Made by a program: the position numbers and the translations under genes. The notes beneath the pieces were generated by a model that searched no databases, had not been told where the DNA came from, and saw nothing but the letters and a program-made list of their open reading frames with translations. A stretch of DNA of 8,601 nucleotides from an uncultured bacterium (GTDB lineage Bacteria; Cyanobacteriota; Vampirovibrionia; Gastranaerophilales; Gastranaerophilaceae), in assembly GCA_949299435.1 (NCBI GenBank), contig CASGAK010000015.1:1-8601 (forward strand), in the 5' to 3' direction. Shown here piece after piece: positions 1 to 5,605 of the stretch (positions within the stretch are counted from its first letter, which is position 1; every line of letters starts with the position of its first letter).

Positions 1-348
1 ACTATTTTGGAAATAGAAGAAAAACAAGCTATTTATGAAGATAAACTTGACAACAAAAAGAAAAAAGAAGAATATGAAAATAAAATTAAACAGCTTGATA
101 CAGAATATAAAACAAAACTAAAAGAGATTGAAAAAGAGCATAAATACCTGATGGAAGACTATAAAATAAAAGATAGCGTTGAAGGCTCTACATCAACTAA
201 TGATTCGCTTGAAAAAACACAAGAACTTCTTGATAAAGCATCTCAAGAACGTCAAGAAAAAGAAGCTAAGCAAAAAGCTAAAGAAGAAGCAAAAGCTCAA
301 AAGAAACTTGAAAAAGAACAGAAAAAACAAGAAAATGAAACTAATTAG
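1..348 (+). CDS. Lys/Glu-rich coiled-coil protein, 3' part only
   Basis: The frame is open from the first base of the window to TAG at 346-348, so the 5' end lies outside; the TTG at position 7 is probably an internal Leu rather than a start. The visible 115 residues are almost all charged (Lys, Glu, Gln), with heptad-like spacing over about residues 3-55. A short Ser/Thr-rich break (GSTSTND, about residues 62-68) follows, and then a second Lys/Glu/Ala/Gln-rich helix to the end. No signal peptide or enzymatic motif is visible in this part. The composition resembles TolA-like linkers or generic coiled-coil spacers, but it is too low in complexity to name a family. The stop overlaps that of the convergent GIY-YIG gene, and no terminator hairpin follows it. 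Coding is well supported; the function is unknown. Confidence 0.7.
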   Translation, partial: TILEIEEKQAIYEDKLDNKKKKEEYENKIKQLDTEYKTKLKEIEKEHKYLMEDYKIKDSVEGSTSTNDSLEKTQELLDKASQERQEKEAKQKAKEEAKAQKKLEKEQKKQENETN

Positions 349-595
349 AATTTGTTATTAATTCCATTTTTTGTGTGCGTGTTAAATGTTTTATGCGATA
401 CTCTTCTTTCATGGCTTCGGATTTTGTTGAAAATTCTTTATTATAAACTATTTTTAGAGGTCTGTGAGCTTTTGTATATTTTGCCCCTGTGCCGTTTTGA
501 TGTGCCTCAAATCGTTTTTTAACATCGTCTGTGTAGCCGCAATACAGCTTATTATCTTCTGTTTGTAAAATGTATACATAAAACTTCTTGTCCAT
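341..595 (-). CDS. Small GIY-YIG nuclease-domain protein (UPF0213/YhbQ-like)
   Basis: This encodes an 84-residue stand-alone GIY-YIG domain of the COG2827/UPF0213 type. Family features in order: YVYIL (residues 6-10, the GIY strand), LYCGYTDD (17-24, the YIG strand), Arg28 in the following helix, the HQNGTGAKYT loop (32-41), RPLKIVY (45-51), and EEYRIKHLTR (64-73) with the likely metal-binding Glu. Members are predicted Mg2+-dependent DNA nucleases, and the E. coli homologue YhbQ has been linked to DNA damage; the role here is inferred from the family only. I start at the ATG at 595 because an upstream in-frame ATG at 637 lies inside the terminator hairpin of the preceding minus-strand gene and adds 14 residues unlike the family. 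The leader is A/T-rich with no clear Shine-Dalgarno, so expression may be weak. Its stop overlaps that of the convergent gene. Confidence 0.85.
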   Translation of the reverse strand: MDKKFYVYILQTEDNKLYCGYTDDVKKRFEAHQNGTGAKYTKAHRPLKIVYNKEFSTKSEAMKEEYRIKHLTRTQKMELITNSN

Positions 596-610
596 ATTAA
601 TATAAATACA

Positions 611-640
611 ATAAAAAAGGTGAGCTGAAATCGTCACCTT
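611..640 (-). terminator. Rho-independent terminator of the Ser/Cys/Gly-tailed gene
   Basis: Arms at 617-623 (AAGGTGA) and 634-640 (TCACCTT) form a perfect 7-bp stem around a 10-base loop. Read on the minus strand, the stem runs straight into six T (including the last two stem bases) and then ATT. On the plus strand no immediate T run follows. It lies 51 bases after the stop of the 691-1056 gene and 16 bases before the ATG of the GIY-YIG gene, so the two genes are probably separate units or joined only by readthrough. Confidence 0.7.
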
Positions 641-690
641 GAATTATTTTTCTTTTCTTTATTTTCTATAAAACCAATTTTTCTTTATTT

Positions 691-1056
691 TTATACAAAT
701 GAGGTAAAGCCTCCGCCCCCGCCACATGAGCAAGAGCCAGATGATGGTGCAGATGTTGCAGCTCCTGCAAATCCGGAACAATCGGTGCCGATTAGAGCTA
801 CTGCATTTGCAAAATTACTTAAAAATCCTGAATTATTCATACCTCCATTTTCCGGAGTTGAATAGTTACTAAAATCAATATTTAATGAATATGGACTGTT
901 TATTGATACAGTATCGTATGAATTCATTGCTAGATAACTTTTTTCAGCCTTTAATGCTAATGAACCTGCTGTTTCAGCTGTTTCAGACTTTTTACTTTTA
1001 GCTATTGTGTTTGGTCTTTGTTGTTGTGAAGTGCGTGCAAAAATGTTGTTAGTCAT
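691..1056 (-). CDS. Small protein with Ser/Cys/Gly-rich C-terminal tail, possible RiPP-like precursor
   Basis: I do not recognise this 121-residue protein. It starts at an ATG preceded by a strong Shine-Dalgarno, AAAGGAG at 1070-1064 with 7 bases of spacing, so translation is likely. There is no signal peptide or membrane segment. The first about 40 residues are polar and Gln/Lys/Thr/Ala-rich (MTNNIFARTSQQQRP at the start). The middle (41-80) is rich in Ser, Asn and Tyr. The tail (93-121) is dominated by Ser, Ala, Gly and Cys: Cys93, then SSGSCSCGGGGG at 105-116 with Cys109 and Cys111, ending FTSFV. A leader-like N-terminus followed by a Ser/Cys/Gly core recalls azole-forming peptides such as microcin B17, but no modifying enzyme, protease or exporter is in the window. 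A structural or metal-binding small protein is the alternative. It is transcribed alone and ends at the hairpin at 611-640. Confidence 0.65.
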   Translation of the reverse strand: MTNNIFARTSQQQRPNTIAKSKKSETAETAGSLALKAEKSYLAMNSYDTVSINSPYSLNIDFSNYSTPENGGMNNSGFLSNFANAVALIGTDCSGFAGAATSAPSSGSCSCGGGGGFTSFV

Positions 1057-1169
1057 TTTAGAACTCCTTTATGCCTCGTGGTACTTATATAAAAAAAAAT
1101 GAAATTGGGTTATTTCAGCATGGTTATTTTTTGTAACATTTGTTAACATAAAATTTTAATATTAAATAG

Positions 1170-1274
1170 ATCCAAGGATTGATAAAATCTATTCCTGTGA
1201 TTGATGTAGATTTTCTGCAAAGAATATATGCTGTATCTGTAAGAAAAGATTGGGGAAATATCGAGGGAATATGA
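1170..1274 (+). other. Short open frame ending in ATGA overlap with the next gene
   Basis: After a TAG at 1167-1169 a frame stays open for 34 codons and ends at TGA 1272-1274. This gives the classic ATGA overlap with the start of the membrane protein gene at 1271. The peptide looks protein-like rather than random (SIPVIDVDFLQRIYAVS, then RKDWGNIEGI). The only early start candidate is TTG at 1179, with AAGGA directly against it, which is too close for a normal ribosome binding site; GTG at 1197 has no clear site. It may be a coupled leader peptide, the eroded 3' end of a lost upstream gene, or chance. Confidence 0.25.
1201..1230 (+). promoter_or_regulatory. Weak candidate promoter for the 1271-1918 gene
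   Basis: TTGATG (1201-1206) and TATATG (1225-1230) are separated by 18 bases and each matches the sigma-70 consensus at four positions. This would start a short leader of about 30 bases. Much of the rest of 1057-1270 is A/T-rich: A9 at 1091-1099 and a TGTTAACA palindrome at 1141-1148 that could be an operator but is too common in such DNA to call. Confidence 0.25.
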
Positions 1275-1918
1275 GAAAAAAAGTTATTAACCTAATACTA
1301 TTAATATTTATGATGCTCTCATCTGCAGCTTACGCATTTGATAACAGCCTTAGTGCTGTAATAATAGAGGGTACAGCAAAGGGCAATAATATTGTTTTAA
1401 GATCTGATAACATAGCTAATCTTAAAAAAAATATGCATGCCGATGGAACTTTGGAAATCAGCATAAAAAATATTTCCACTGCAATAAACTTGGATACTAA
1501 ATATATCAATGCGAATGGCATAAATAATGTTGTAATAGAAAATACAGGCAATAATGAAGTTAAAATTTTTGTGCAGGGTGAAAATCTTGATAAAACTGAT
1601 ATAATTTTTGATACCCCTGCTTCGGCTCCTGTTGTGGTGAGTGACGGTATTTCTAAAAAAGAAATTGGTTGGATTACAGCGTCATTTCTACTGATTTGCA
1701 TTTTACTTGGCAGCTTTAGAAAATCTGTTGAAAAAGATGAAAAAAATGATTATAAAAATGAAATGACCGAAAGGGAAATTAAATTATACAAAGAGTTGAA
1801 ATCTGACATAATGACTTCTGCCAAAATTGATAATATGCTTAAACAAAGAATTACGTCTAACATTCAACACAAAAAAGGTGATACCATCAGGCATATGCAA
1901 AAAATGGCATTCAAATAA
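1271..1918 (+). CDS. Signal-peptide, single-pass membrane protein with AMIN-like extracytoplasmic domain
   Basis: This is a 215-residue protein read from the ATG at 1271, preceded by GAGGG at 1263-1267. A TTG at 1250 is in frame but would put seven residues before an obvious signal peptide. Residues 1-22 are that signal peptide (MRKK, a hydrophobic core, then SSAAYA with likely cleavage before FDNS). Residues 23 to about 130 form a beta-rich extracytoplasmic domain. Its alternating pattern, ending NNVVIEN-x-GNNEVKIFVQG (about 85-103), resembles AMIN domains, which bind cell-wall polymers; this match is tentative. A membrane helix spans about 133-149 (GWITASFLLICILLGSF), followed by a charged, helical cytoplasmic tail (150-215). 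Expected topology is outside domain, one crossing, inside tail. No catalytic motif is visible. The gene ends at a terminator shared in position with the stop of wecB. Confidence 0.75.
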   Translation: MRKKVINLILLIFMMLSSAAYAFDNSLSAVIIEGTAKGNNIVLRSDNIANLKKNMHADGTLEISIKNISTAINLDTKYINANGINNVVIENTGNNEVKIFVQGENLDKTDIIFDTPASAPVVVSDGISKKEIGWITASFLLICILLGSFRKSVEKDEKNDYKNEMTEREIKLYKELKSDIMTSAKIDNMLKQRITSNIQHKKGDTIRHMQKMAFK

Positions 1919-1955
1919 TATTCAAATTTCCTAATATTAGTCAAATCTGATACAG

Positions 1956-1985
1956 CCTCTTAAATAATTAAGAGGTTTATTTTTT
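1956..1985 (+). terminator. Rho-independent terminator of the membrane protein gene
   Basis: CCTCTTAA (1956-1963) pairs perfectly with TTAAGAGG (1968-1975) around an ATAA loop, followed by TTTATTTTTT (1976-1985). The T tract overlaps the wecB stop codon (1977-1979). In the minus direction the hairpin is followed by CTGTATC rather than T, so it should stop plus-strand transcription much better than wecB transcription. Confidence 0.85.
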
Positions 1986-3104
1986 GAAAAAATATTCTGT
2001 TATAATATTAAGGATTTTTTTAGCTGAATTACCATCACCATAAGGATTTACTGATTTTAAGCGAGTATTATCAAATGAATCAGATAAGATTTTTTCACTG
2101 TATCCTATAATTTTATCAAAATCAGCTCCTACTAATACAGAAACTCCTGCATCAATACCTTCTTGTCTTTCGGTTTCATATCTCATAACAAGAGTTGGAC
2201 AGCCAAAAGAAGGAGCTTCTTCTTGAATTCCGCCGGAATCTGTTAATATTAGCTTTGCATTTTTCATCAAATATACTAAATTCGGATAATCTAATGGGGG
2301 TAAAAGTTTAATATTACTATATTTTTCAAGCCTAGAATGTATTTTATCTTTTACGTTTGGATTTGGGTGAACAGGAATAATATAGGTATGGTCATTATAT
2401 TTTTCAGCCAAATACTCAATAGAATCAATGATTCTGTCAATACGCTCCCCATGATTCTCACGTCTGTGGGCTGTAATTAATACAAGTTTATCATTTATTG
2501 AAATACCTTTTTCTTCATAAAAATCCTTACTTTTAGCTAAAGTTTCTTTGGATAAGCAAAAAAGTGCATCAATTACAGTATTACCTACAACATGAATTTT
2601 TTCAGGTTTAATGTCCTCTTTAATTAAGGCCTGACTGTTTTTTTCTGTGGGAGCAAAGTTAATTTCGGCAACACGGCTTGTCATTTGTCGCATAACTTCT
2701 TCTGGAAAAGGTTCATAGATATCATAAGATCTTAATCCAGCCTCCACGTGAAATAGCGGAATTTTATTATAAAAACTAGCTAATGCCCCGCATAATACAG
2801 TCATTGTATCACCTTGTACAATGGTTGCATCTATTGTATAATTTTTAAATACAGAATTTAAAGCAGTTAAAATACGTGTCTGTACCTCCAATAATGACTG
2901 ATTTGGACGCATACAGTCTAAATTTAAATCAGCTTTTAGATTAAAATATTCAAGAGTTTGATTTGAAAGCTCTTTTTGCTGTTCTGTATTACAAACAATA
3001 ACATTATATTTATCAGGGTGTTTTTTTAACTCAATTATCACAGGAGCTAATTTTATAACTTCCGGACGAGTACCAAATATTACCAGTATATTCTTCTTAT
3101 TCAT
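1977..3104 (-). CDS. wecB: UDP-N-acetylglucosamine 2-epimerase (non-hydrolysing)
   Basis: This 375-residue protein, full length for the family, interconverts UDP-GlcNAc and UDP-ManNAc in the cytoplasm. It supplies ManNAc units for surface polysaccharides (enterobacterial common antigen, capsules or wall-polymer linkage units, depending on the organism). Motifs in order: IFGTRPEVIKLAP (9-21), VQGDT with Asp99, HVEAGLRS with Glu121, PFPEE at 132-136 (catalytic-loop Glu), VVGNTVIDAL (172-181), ITAHRREN with His213, PVHPNPN (244-250), and LTDSGGIQEEAPSFG (287-301), which binds the UDP part. All expected active-site residues appear intact. WecB and MnaA/Cap5P proteins are close homologues, so the polymer served is not known. 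No other sugar-nucleotide gene is in the window. The ATG at 3104 lacks a Shine-Dalgarno; the upstream 20 bases are A/T-rich. Confidence 0.96.
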   Translation of the reverse strand: MNKKNILVIFGTRPEVIKLAPVIIELKKHPDKYNVIVCNTEQQKELSNQTLEYFNLKADLNLDCMRPNQSLLEVQTRILTALNSVFKNYTIDATIVQGDTMTVLCGALASFYNKIPLFHVEAGLRSYDIYEPFPEEVMRQMTSRVAEINFAPTEKNSQALIKEDIKPEKIHVVGNTVIDALFCLSKETLAKSKDFYEEKGISINDKLVLITAHRRENHGERIDRIIDSIEYLAEKYNDHTYIIPVHPNPNVKDKIHSRLEKYSNIKLLPPLDYPNLVYLMKNAKLILTDSGGIQEEAPSFGCPTLVMRYETERQEGIDAGVSVLVGADFDKIIGYSEKILSDSFDNTRLKSVNPYGDGNSAKKILNIITEYFFKK

Positions 3105-3234
3105 ATAAAAATTCTATAACAAAATTATATATATGCAAACTCTTAAAAGATTATAATAGTATAGTCTTTATATATAGCTAGGGAATAAATAAAATTGCTT
3201 ATATTTTATAATAAGTAAAAATCGGGAGGTAAAA
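3105..3234. promoter_or_regulatory. Divergent promoter region between wecB and the glutaredoxin operon
   Basis: The 130 A/T-rich bases hold several -10-like boxes. ATTATAAT at 3150-3157 is its own reverse complement, so it gives a TATAAT on both strands. A perfect TATAAT at 3207-3212 would start a leader of about 15 bases ahead of the strong Shine-Dalgarno GGGAGGT (3224-3230) of the glutaredoxin gene. For wecB, TATAGA (3118-3113, minus) lies 8 bases before the ATG, with TTTGCA 15 bases upstream of it; its use would give an almost leaderless mRNA and would fit the missing Shine-Dalgarno. No convincing -35 box exists for the plus direction, so exact starts are uncertain. Confidence 0.35.
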
Positions 3235-3471
3235 ATGTTAGAATTATATGTTCTGGACTCTTGTCCGTATTCAAAAAAAGTAATGAAGTTTTTAGAAGAA
3301 AATAATATAGAGTATGTGAAACATGAGGTATCAGAACCTGAAAATTATGATGCTTTACAGAAAATAGGCGGAAAATCTCAAGTTCCATTTTTATATGACA
3401 AAGAAAATAAGATAAAAATGTATGAATCTGATGATATAATTGAATATTTAAAAGATAATATGCAGGAGTAG
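3235..3471 (+). CDS. Glutaredoxin-like thiol oxidoreductase (CPYS active site)
   Basis: A 78-residue single-domain glutaredoxin, a normal length for the small class. LELYVLDSCPYSKKVMKFLEE starts a thioredoxin fold with the active site Cys10-Pro-Tyr-Ser13. QVPFL with cis-Pro51 (49-53) and YESDDIIEYL (63-72) form the usual glutathione-binding edge. Having Ser at the second active-site position makes it monothiol, which favours (de)glutathionylation or mixed-disulfide chemistry, or Fe-S handling, over dithiol reduction; this is inferred from the family. The start is fixed by a strong GGGAGGT 4 bases upstream. The stop is 3 bases before the ATG of the Hcp-like gene, whose ribosome binding site (CAGGAG) lies in the last codons here. 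The two are thus one operon and probably translationally coupled, suggesting a shared redox role. The domain also resembles the N-terminal part of glutathione transferases, but the C-terminal helical domain is absent. Confidence 0.9.
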   Translation: MLELYVLDSCPYSKKVMKFLEENNIEYVKHEVSEPENYDALQKIGGKSQVPFLYDKENKIKMYESDDIIEYLKDNMQE

Positions 3472-3474
3472 ATT

Positions 3475-5082
3475 ATGCTATTTAACCGAAATAAAGAAGA
3501 AGGAAATGACTATAACGAGTGTGTCTCAAGAGGAAATTGTTCTACATCTCCGGAGGTGAGGGCATTTCAAGAAGTAATGATCATATTTCTCAGACAACTG
3601 GCTTATTACGAGCTAAAACAAGAAGAAGTTAATATGTCATATTTCGAAAATAAAGAATTTATAATTGATGGCATCTTATCACTTATAGCTACGAATAAAT
3701 ATACAAATGATCAATTACTTGAAATAATAAGCAGGATATATTCTAAATTGCTTTATGCAAGAAAAGAATATCATAATTTTTGTGACAAAACTAAATTAAA
3801 GTCTGATGAATTTAAGCTGACTTTAAAATTAACCCCGCAAATGACTCTATCTGAAATTATCAGAGCAGGTGAAAAAGCTCTACTGGCAAAGTATAAGAAG
3901 ATTTCTTTGCAACAAAAAAATCTTTATGAAATTTTGTTACTTATTATTGAAAGCCTTGCAATAAATCTAGAAAAACTCTCTGAGTATGATAAATTTGATG
4001 ATTCTGTTTATAAAGAAATTTTAAAAGGTTTAAATTTATTCAATTATACGAAAACTTCGACAGTGAAAATTAAAGACAGTATTGATAAATTAGCAAGAAT
4101 GGATCTTACATTAATTGATTTACTCGAAAATTCACAACGCGAAAAATTCGGAAATATCATAAACACTGAAGTATCCAAGTCAACCATACCAGGTAAGGCC
4201 CTTCTTGTATCAGGTGCAAACCTGCAAATTCTTTATGATATTTTGAAAAAATCAGAGGAGCTTGATTTTTCTGTCTATACACATGCTGATTTATTGATTG
4301 CACACGCTTTTGAAAAATTTCAACAATTTAAGCATTTAAAAGGTAACTATGGTAGTTGCTCTGGCAATTGTGTATTGGATTTTGCTACATTTCCAGGACC
4401 AATTTTACTTACAAAAAGCGATTATCCAAATATTGATTACTTATATAGAGGAAAACTTTTCTCCTCAGAAAAAATGACTCCTCAAGGGGTAATAAAATTA
4501 AATAAAAATGACTACAATACTATTTTTGAATCAGCTCTAAACTCAAAAGGATTTTCAAAGGGCAGGGAAATTGATTCTATTGAAATTGGATATAATAAAG
4601 ATGACTTGATAAATAAAATTAGTAAACTATCTCAAAAAATAAAAAGCGGAGAAATAGAAAAATTAATTATCATAGGTACATCTGAATATTCATCTTGTCA
4701 AGAAGACTATTTTCAAAAATTATACAGACATTTACCTGAAAAAAGTTATATAATTACTTTTTCATATCATTTCAATACAAAAAATGAACTTTTTATAAAT
4801 TTAGCAGGTAATTTACCAGCAATATACAAAGTTCTAATTGAAATATTTAATACAGTACCAGTTGATTCAAATAAGTTAATATTCTTCTTTACAAAATGTG
4901 ATACTAACTCGATATCGAATATAATTAATTTAAGTAACCTCGGAGCAAAGTACATCTACCTTTCAGAATGTACTCCGAATATTATAAATCCCAACATTAT
5001 ATCAACATTAAAAAAGATTTATCAAATAAATACTACATCAACGCCTCATGAAGATATTAAAAATTTTTTAAACACTAAATAA
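3475..5082 (+). CDS. Hybrid-cluster-protein (Hcp) homologue lacking the hybrid-cluster ligands
   Basis: A 535-residue homologue of Hcp (hydroxylamine/NO reductase, prismane family), close to the usual 540-550. Fold signatures: CVSRGNC then a helical run (16-47), ALLVSGANL (242-250), VYTHADLLIAH (267-277), GNYGS and DFATFPGPILLT (290-313), and an ISTLKKIYQI-like end. Compared from memory with E. coli Hcp, the N-terminal cluster keeps only the last two cysteines (Cys16, Cys22). The hybrid-cluster His is Ala248, Glu of HGE is Asp272, Cys of TSNC is Asp316, Cys of GGCDG is Ser403, Cys of LAC is Tyr431, the GQC segment is deleted, and the FEQK Glu/Lys are Asp476 and Asn478. New cysteines appear: 295, 299, 408, 475, 499. 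The frame is intact, so this looks like a maintained protein with an altered or lost metal site. Hydroxylamine reductase activity should not be assumed. It follows the glutaredoxin gene by 3 bases and ends before a hairpin. Confidence 0.85.
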   Translation: MLFNRNKEEGNDYNECVSRGNCSTSPEVRAFQEVMIIFLRQLAYYELKQEEVNMSYFENKEFIIDGILSLIATNKYTNDQLLEIISRIYSKLLYARKEYHNFCDKTKLKSDEFKLTLKLTPQMTLSEIIRAGEKALLAKYKKISLQQKNLYEILLLIIESLAINLEKLSEYDKFDDSVYKEILKGLNLFNYTKTSTVKIKDSIDKLARMDLTLIDLLENSQREKFGNIINTEVSKSTIPGKALLVSGANLQILYDILKKSEELDFSVYTHADLLIAHAFEKFQQFKHLKGNYGSCSGNCVLDFATFPGPILLTKSDYPNIDYLYRGKLFSSEKMTPQGVIKLNKNDYNTIFESALNSKGFSKGREIDSIEIGYNKDDLINKISKLSQKIKSGEIEKLIIIGTSEYSSCQEDYFQKLYRHLPEKSYIITFSYHFNTKNELFINLAGNLPAIYKVLIEIFNTVPVDSNKLIFFFTKCDTNSISNIINLSNLGAKYIYLSECTPNIINPNIISTLKKIYQINTTSTPHEDIKNFLNTK

Positions 5083-5116
5083 AAAACAACCCCCTGACTA
5101 ATAATCAGGAGGTTGT
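5081..5116 (-). terminator. Terminator of rpsL-rpsG, also facing the Hcp-like gene
   Basis: A 12-bp stem is formed by 5086-5097 and 5105-5116 around a 7-base loop. In plus-strand RNA one position is a C-A mismatch; in minus-strand RNA the same position is a G-U wobble, so the stem is continuous in that direction. The minus strand then reads T5 and TATTT, while the plus strand is followed by CAGTTTATTA. It is therefore mainly the rpsG terminator, 19 bases past its stop, and a weaker stop for the convergent Hcp-like gene. Confidence 0.85.
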
Positions 5117-5134
5117 CAGTTTATTAAATAATTA

Positions 5135-5605
5135 TTAATATCTGTAATGAGCAAACGCCTTGTTAGCTTCAGCCATTTTATGGGTGTCTTCACGCTTTTT
5201 GCAAGCAGCACCAGAGCCGTTTGAAGCATCAATAATCTCATTGGTTAGCTTGTCTATGAATGATTTACCACCACGTTTTTTAGCTGCATCTATAATTGCT
5301 GATGAAGAAAGTGCAAATCCTCTATCTGCTTTTACTTCTATCGGAACTTGATAAGTAGATCCGCCGATACGTCTTGCTTTTACTTCCAACAGCGGAGTTG
5401 CGTTTGTTAAAGCCTTTTGGAAAATTTCTTGAGGATCAGAATTTGTTCTTTCTTTAATTCTTTCCATTGTCATATAGAAAATTTTCTCAGCTAATGATTT
5501 TTTACCGCGTCGCATAATTCTGTTTATAAATTTTGATATATCAACACTATTATATACGGGATCTGCTAACGGAATACGTTTTGCCGGTTTAGAACGTCTA
5601 GACAT
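5135..5605 (-). CDS. rpsG: 30S ribosomal protein S7
   Basis: This 156-residue protein is the standard bacterial S7, which nucleates assembly of the 30S head by binding the 3' major domain of 16S rRNA. Recognisable parts are MSRRSKPAKR (1-10), the INRIMRRGKKSLAEKI helix (27-42), NATPLLEVKARRIGGSTYQVP (68-88, the beta-arm region), and the C-terminal REDTHKMAEANKAFAHYRY; the last residues, AHYRY, match cyanobacterial-type S7. The ATG shares its A with the stop of rpsL (TAATG), and AAAGGAGGT lies about 8 bases upstream inside rpsL, so the gene has its own strong site and is also placed for termination-reinitiation coupling. In E. coli S7 represses its own operon by binding between rpsL and rpsG; here that spacer is absent. 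A terminator follows directly, so no fusA or tuf is co-transcribed. Confidence 0.99.
   Translation of the reverse strand: MSRRSKPAKRIPLADPVYNSVDISKFINRIMRRGKKSLAEKIFYMTMERIKERTNSDPQEIFQKALTNATPLLEVKARRIGGSTYQVPIEVKADRGFALSSSAIIDAAKKRGGKSFIDKLTNEIIDASNGSGAACKKREDTHKMAEANKAFAHYRY

Noticed and set aside
596..637. N-terminal extension of the GIY-YIG gene from the ATG at 637
   Set aside because: It begins inside a terminator hairpin and adds residues not found in the family.
1330..1701. Long minus-strand open frame opposite the membrane protein gene
   Set aside because: The plus strand has a signal peptide, membrane helix, ribosome site and terminator; the minus frame has no recognisable motif and is a shadow.
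3475..5082. Plain annotation as hydroxylamine reductase (hcp)
   Set aside because: The fold signatures support homology, but the hybrid-cluster ligands are absent, so the enzymatic name is not supported.
5160..5351. Plus-strand open frame inside rpsG, with similar ones at 179-361, 3206-3388 (minus), 4767-4955 (minus), 6332-6520 and 7848-8036 (minus)
   Set aside because: All lie inside well-supported genes in other frames and show no family motif.
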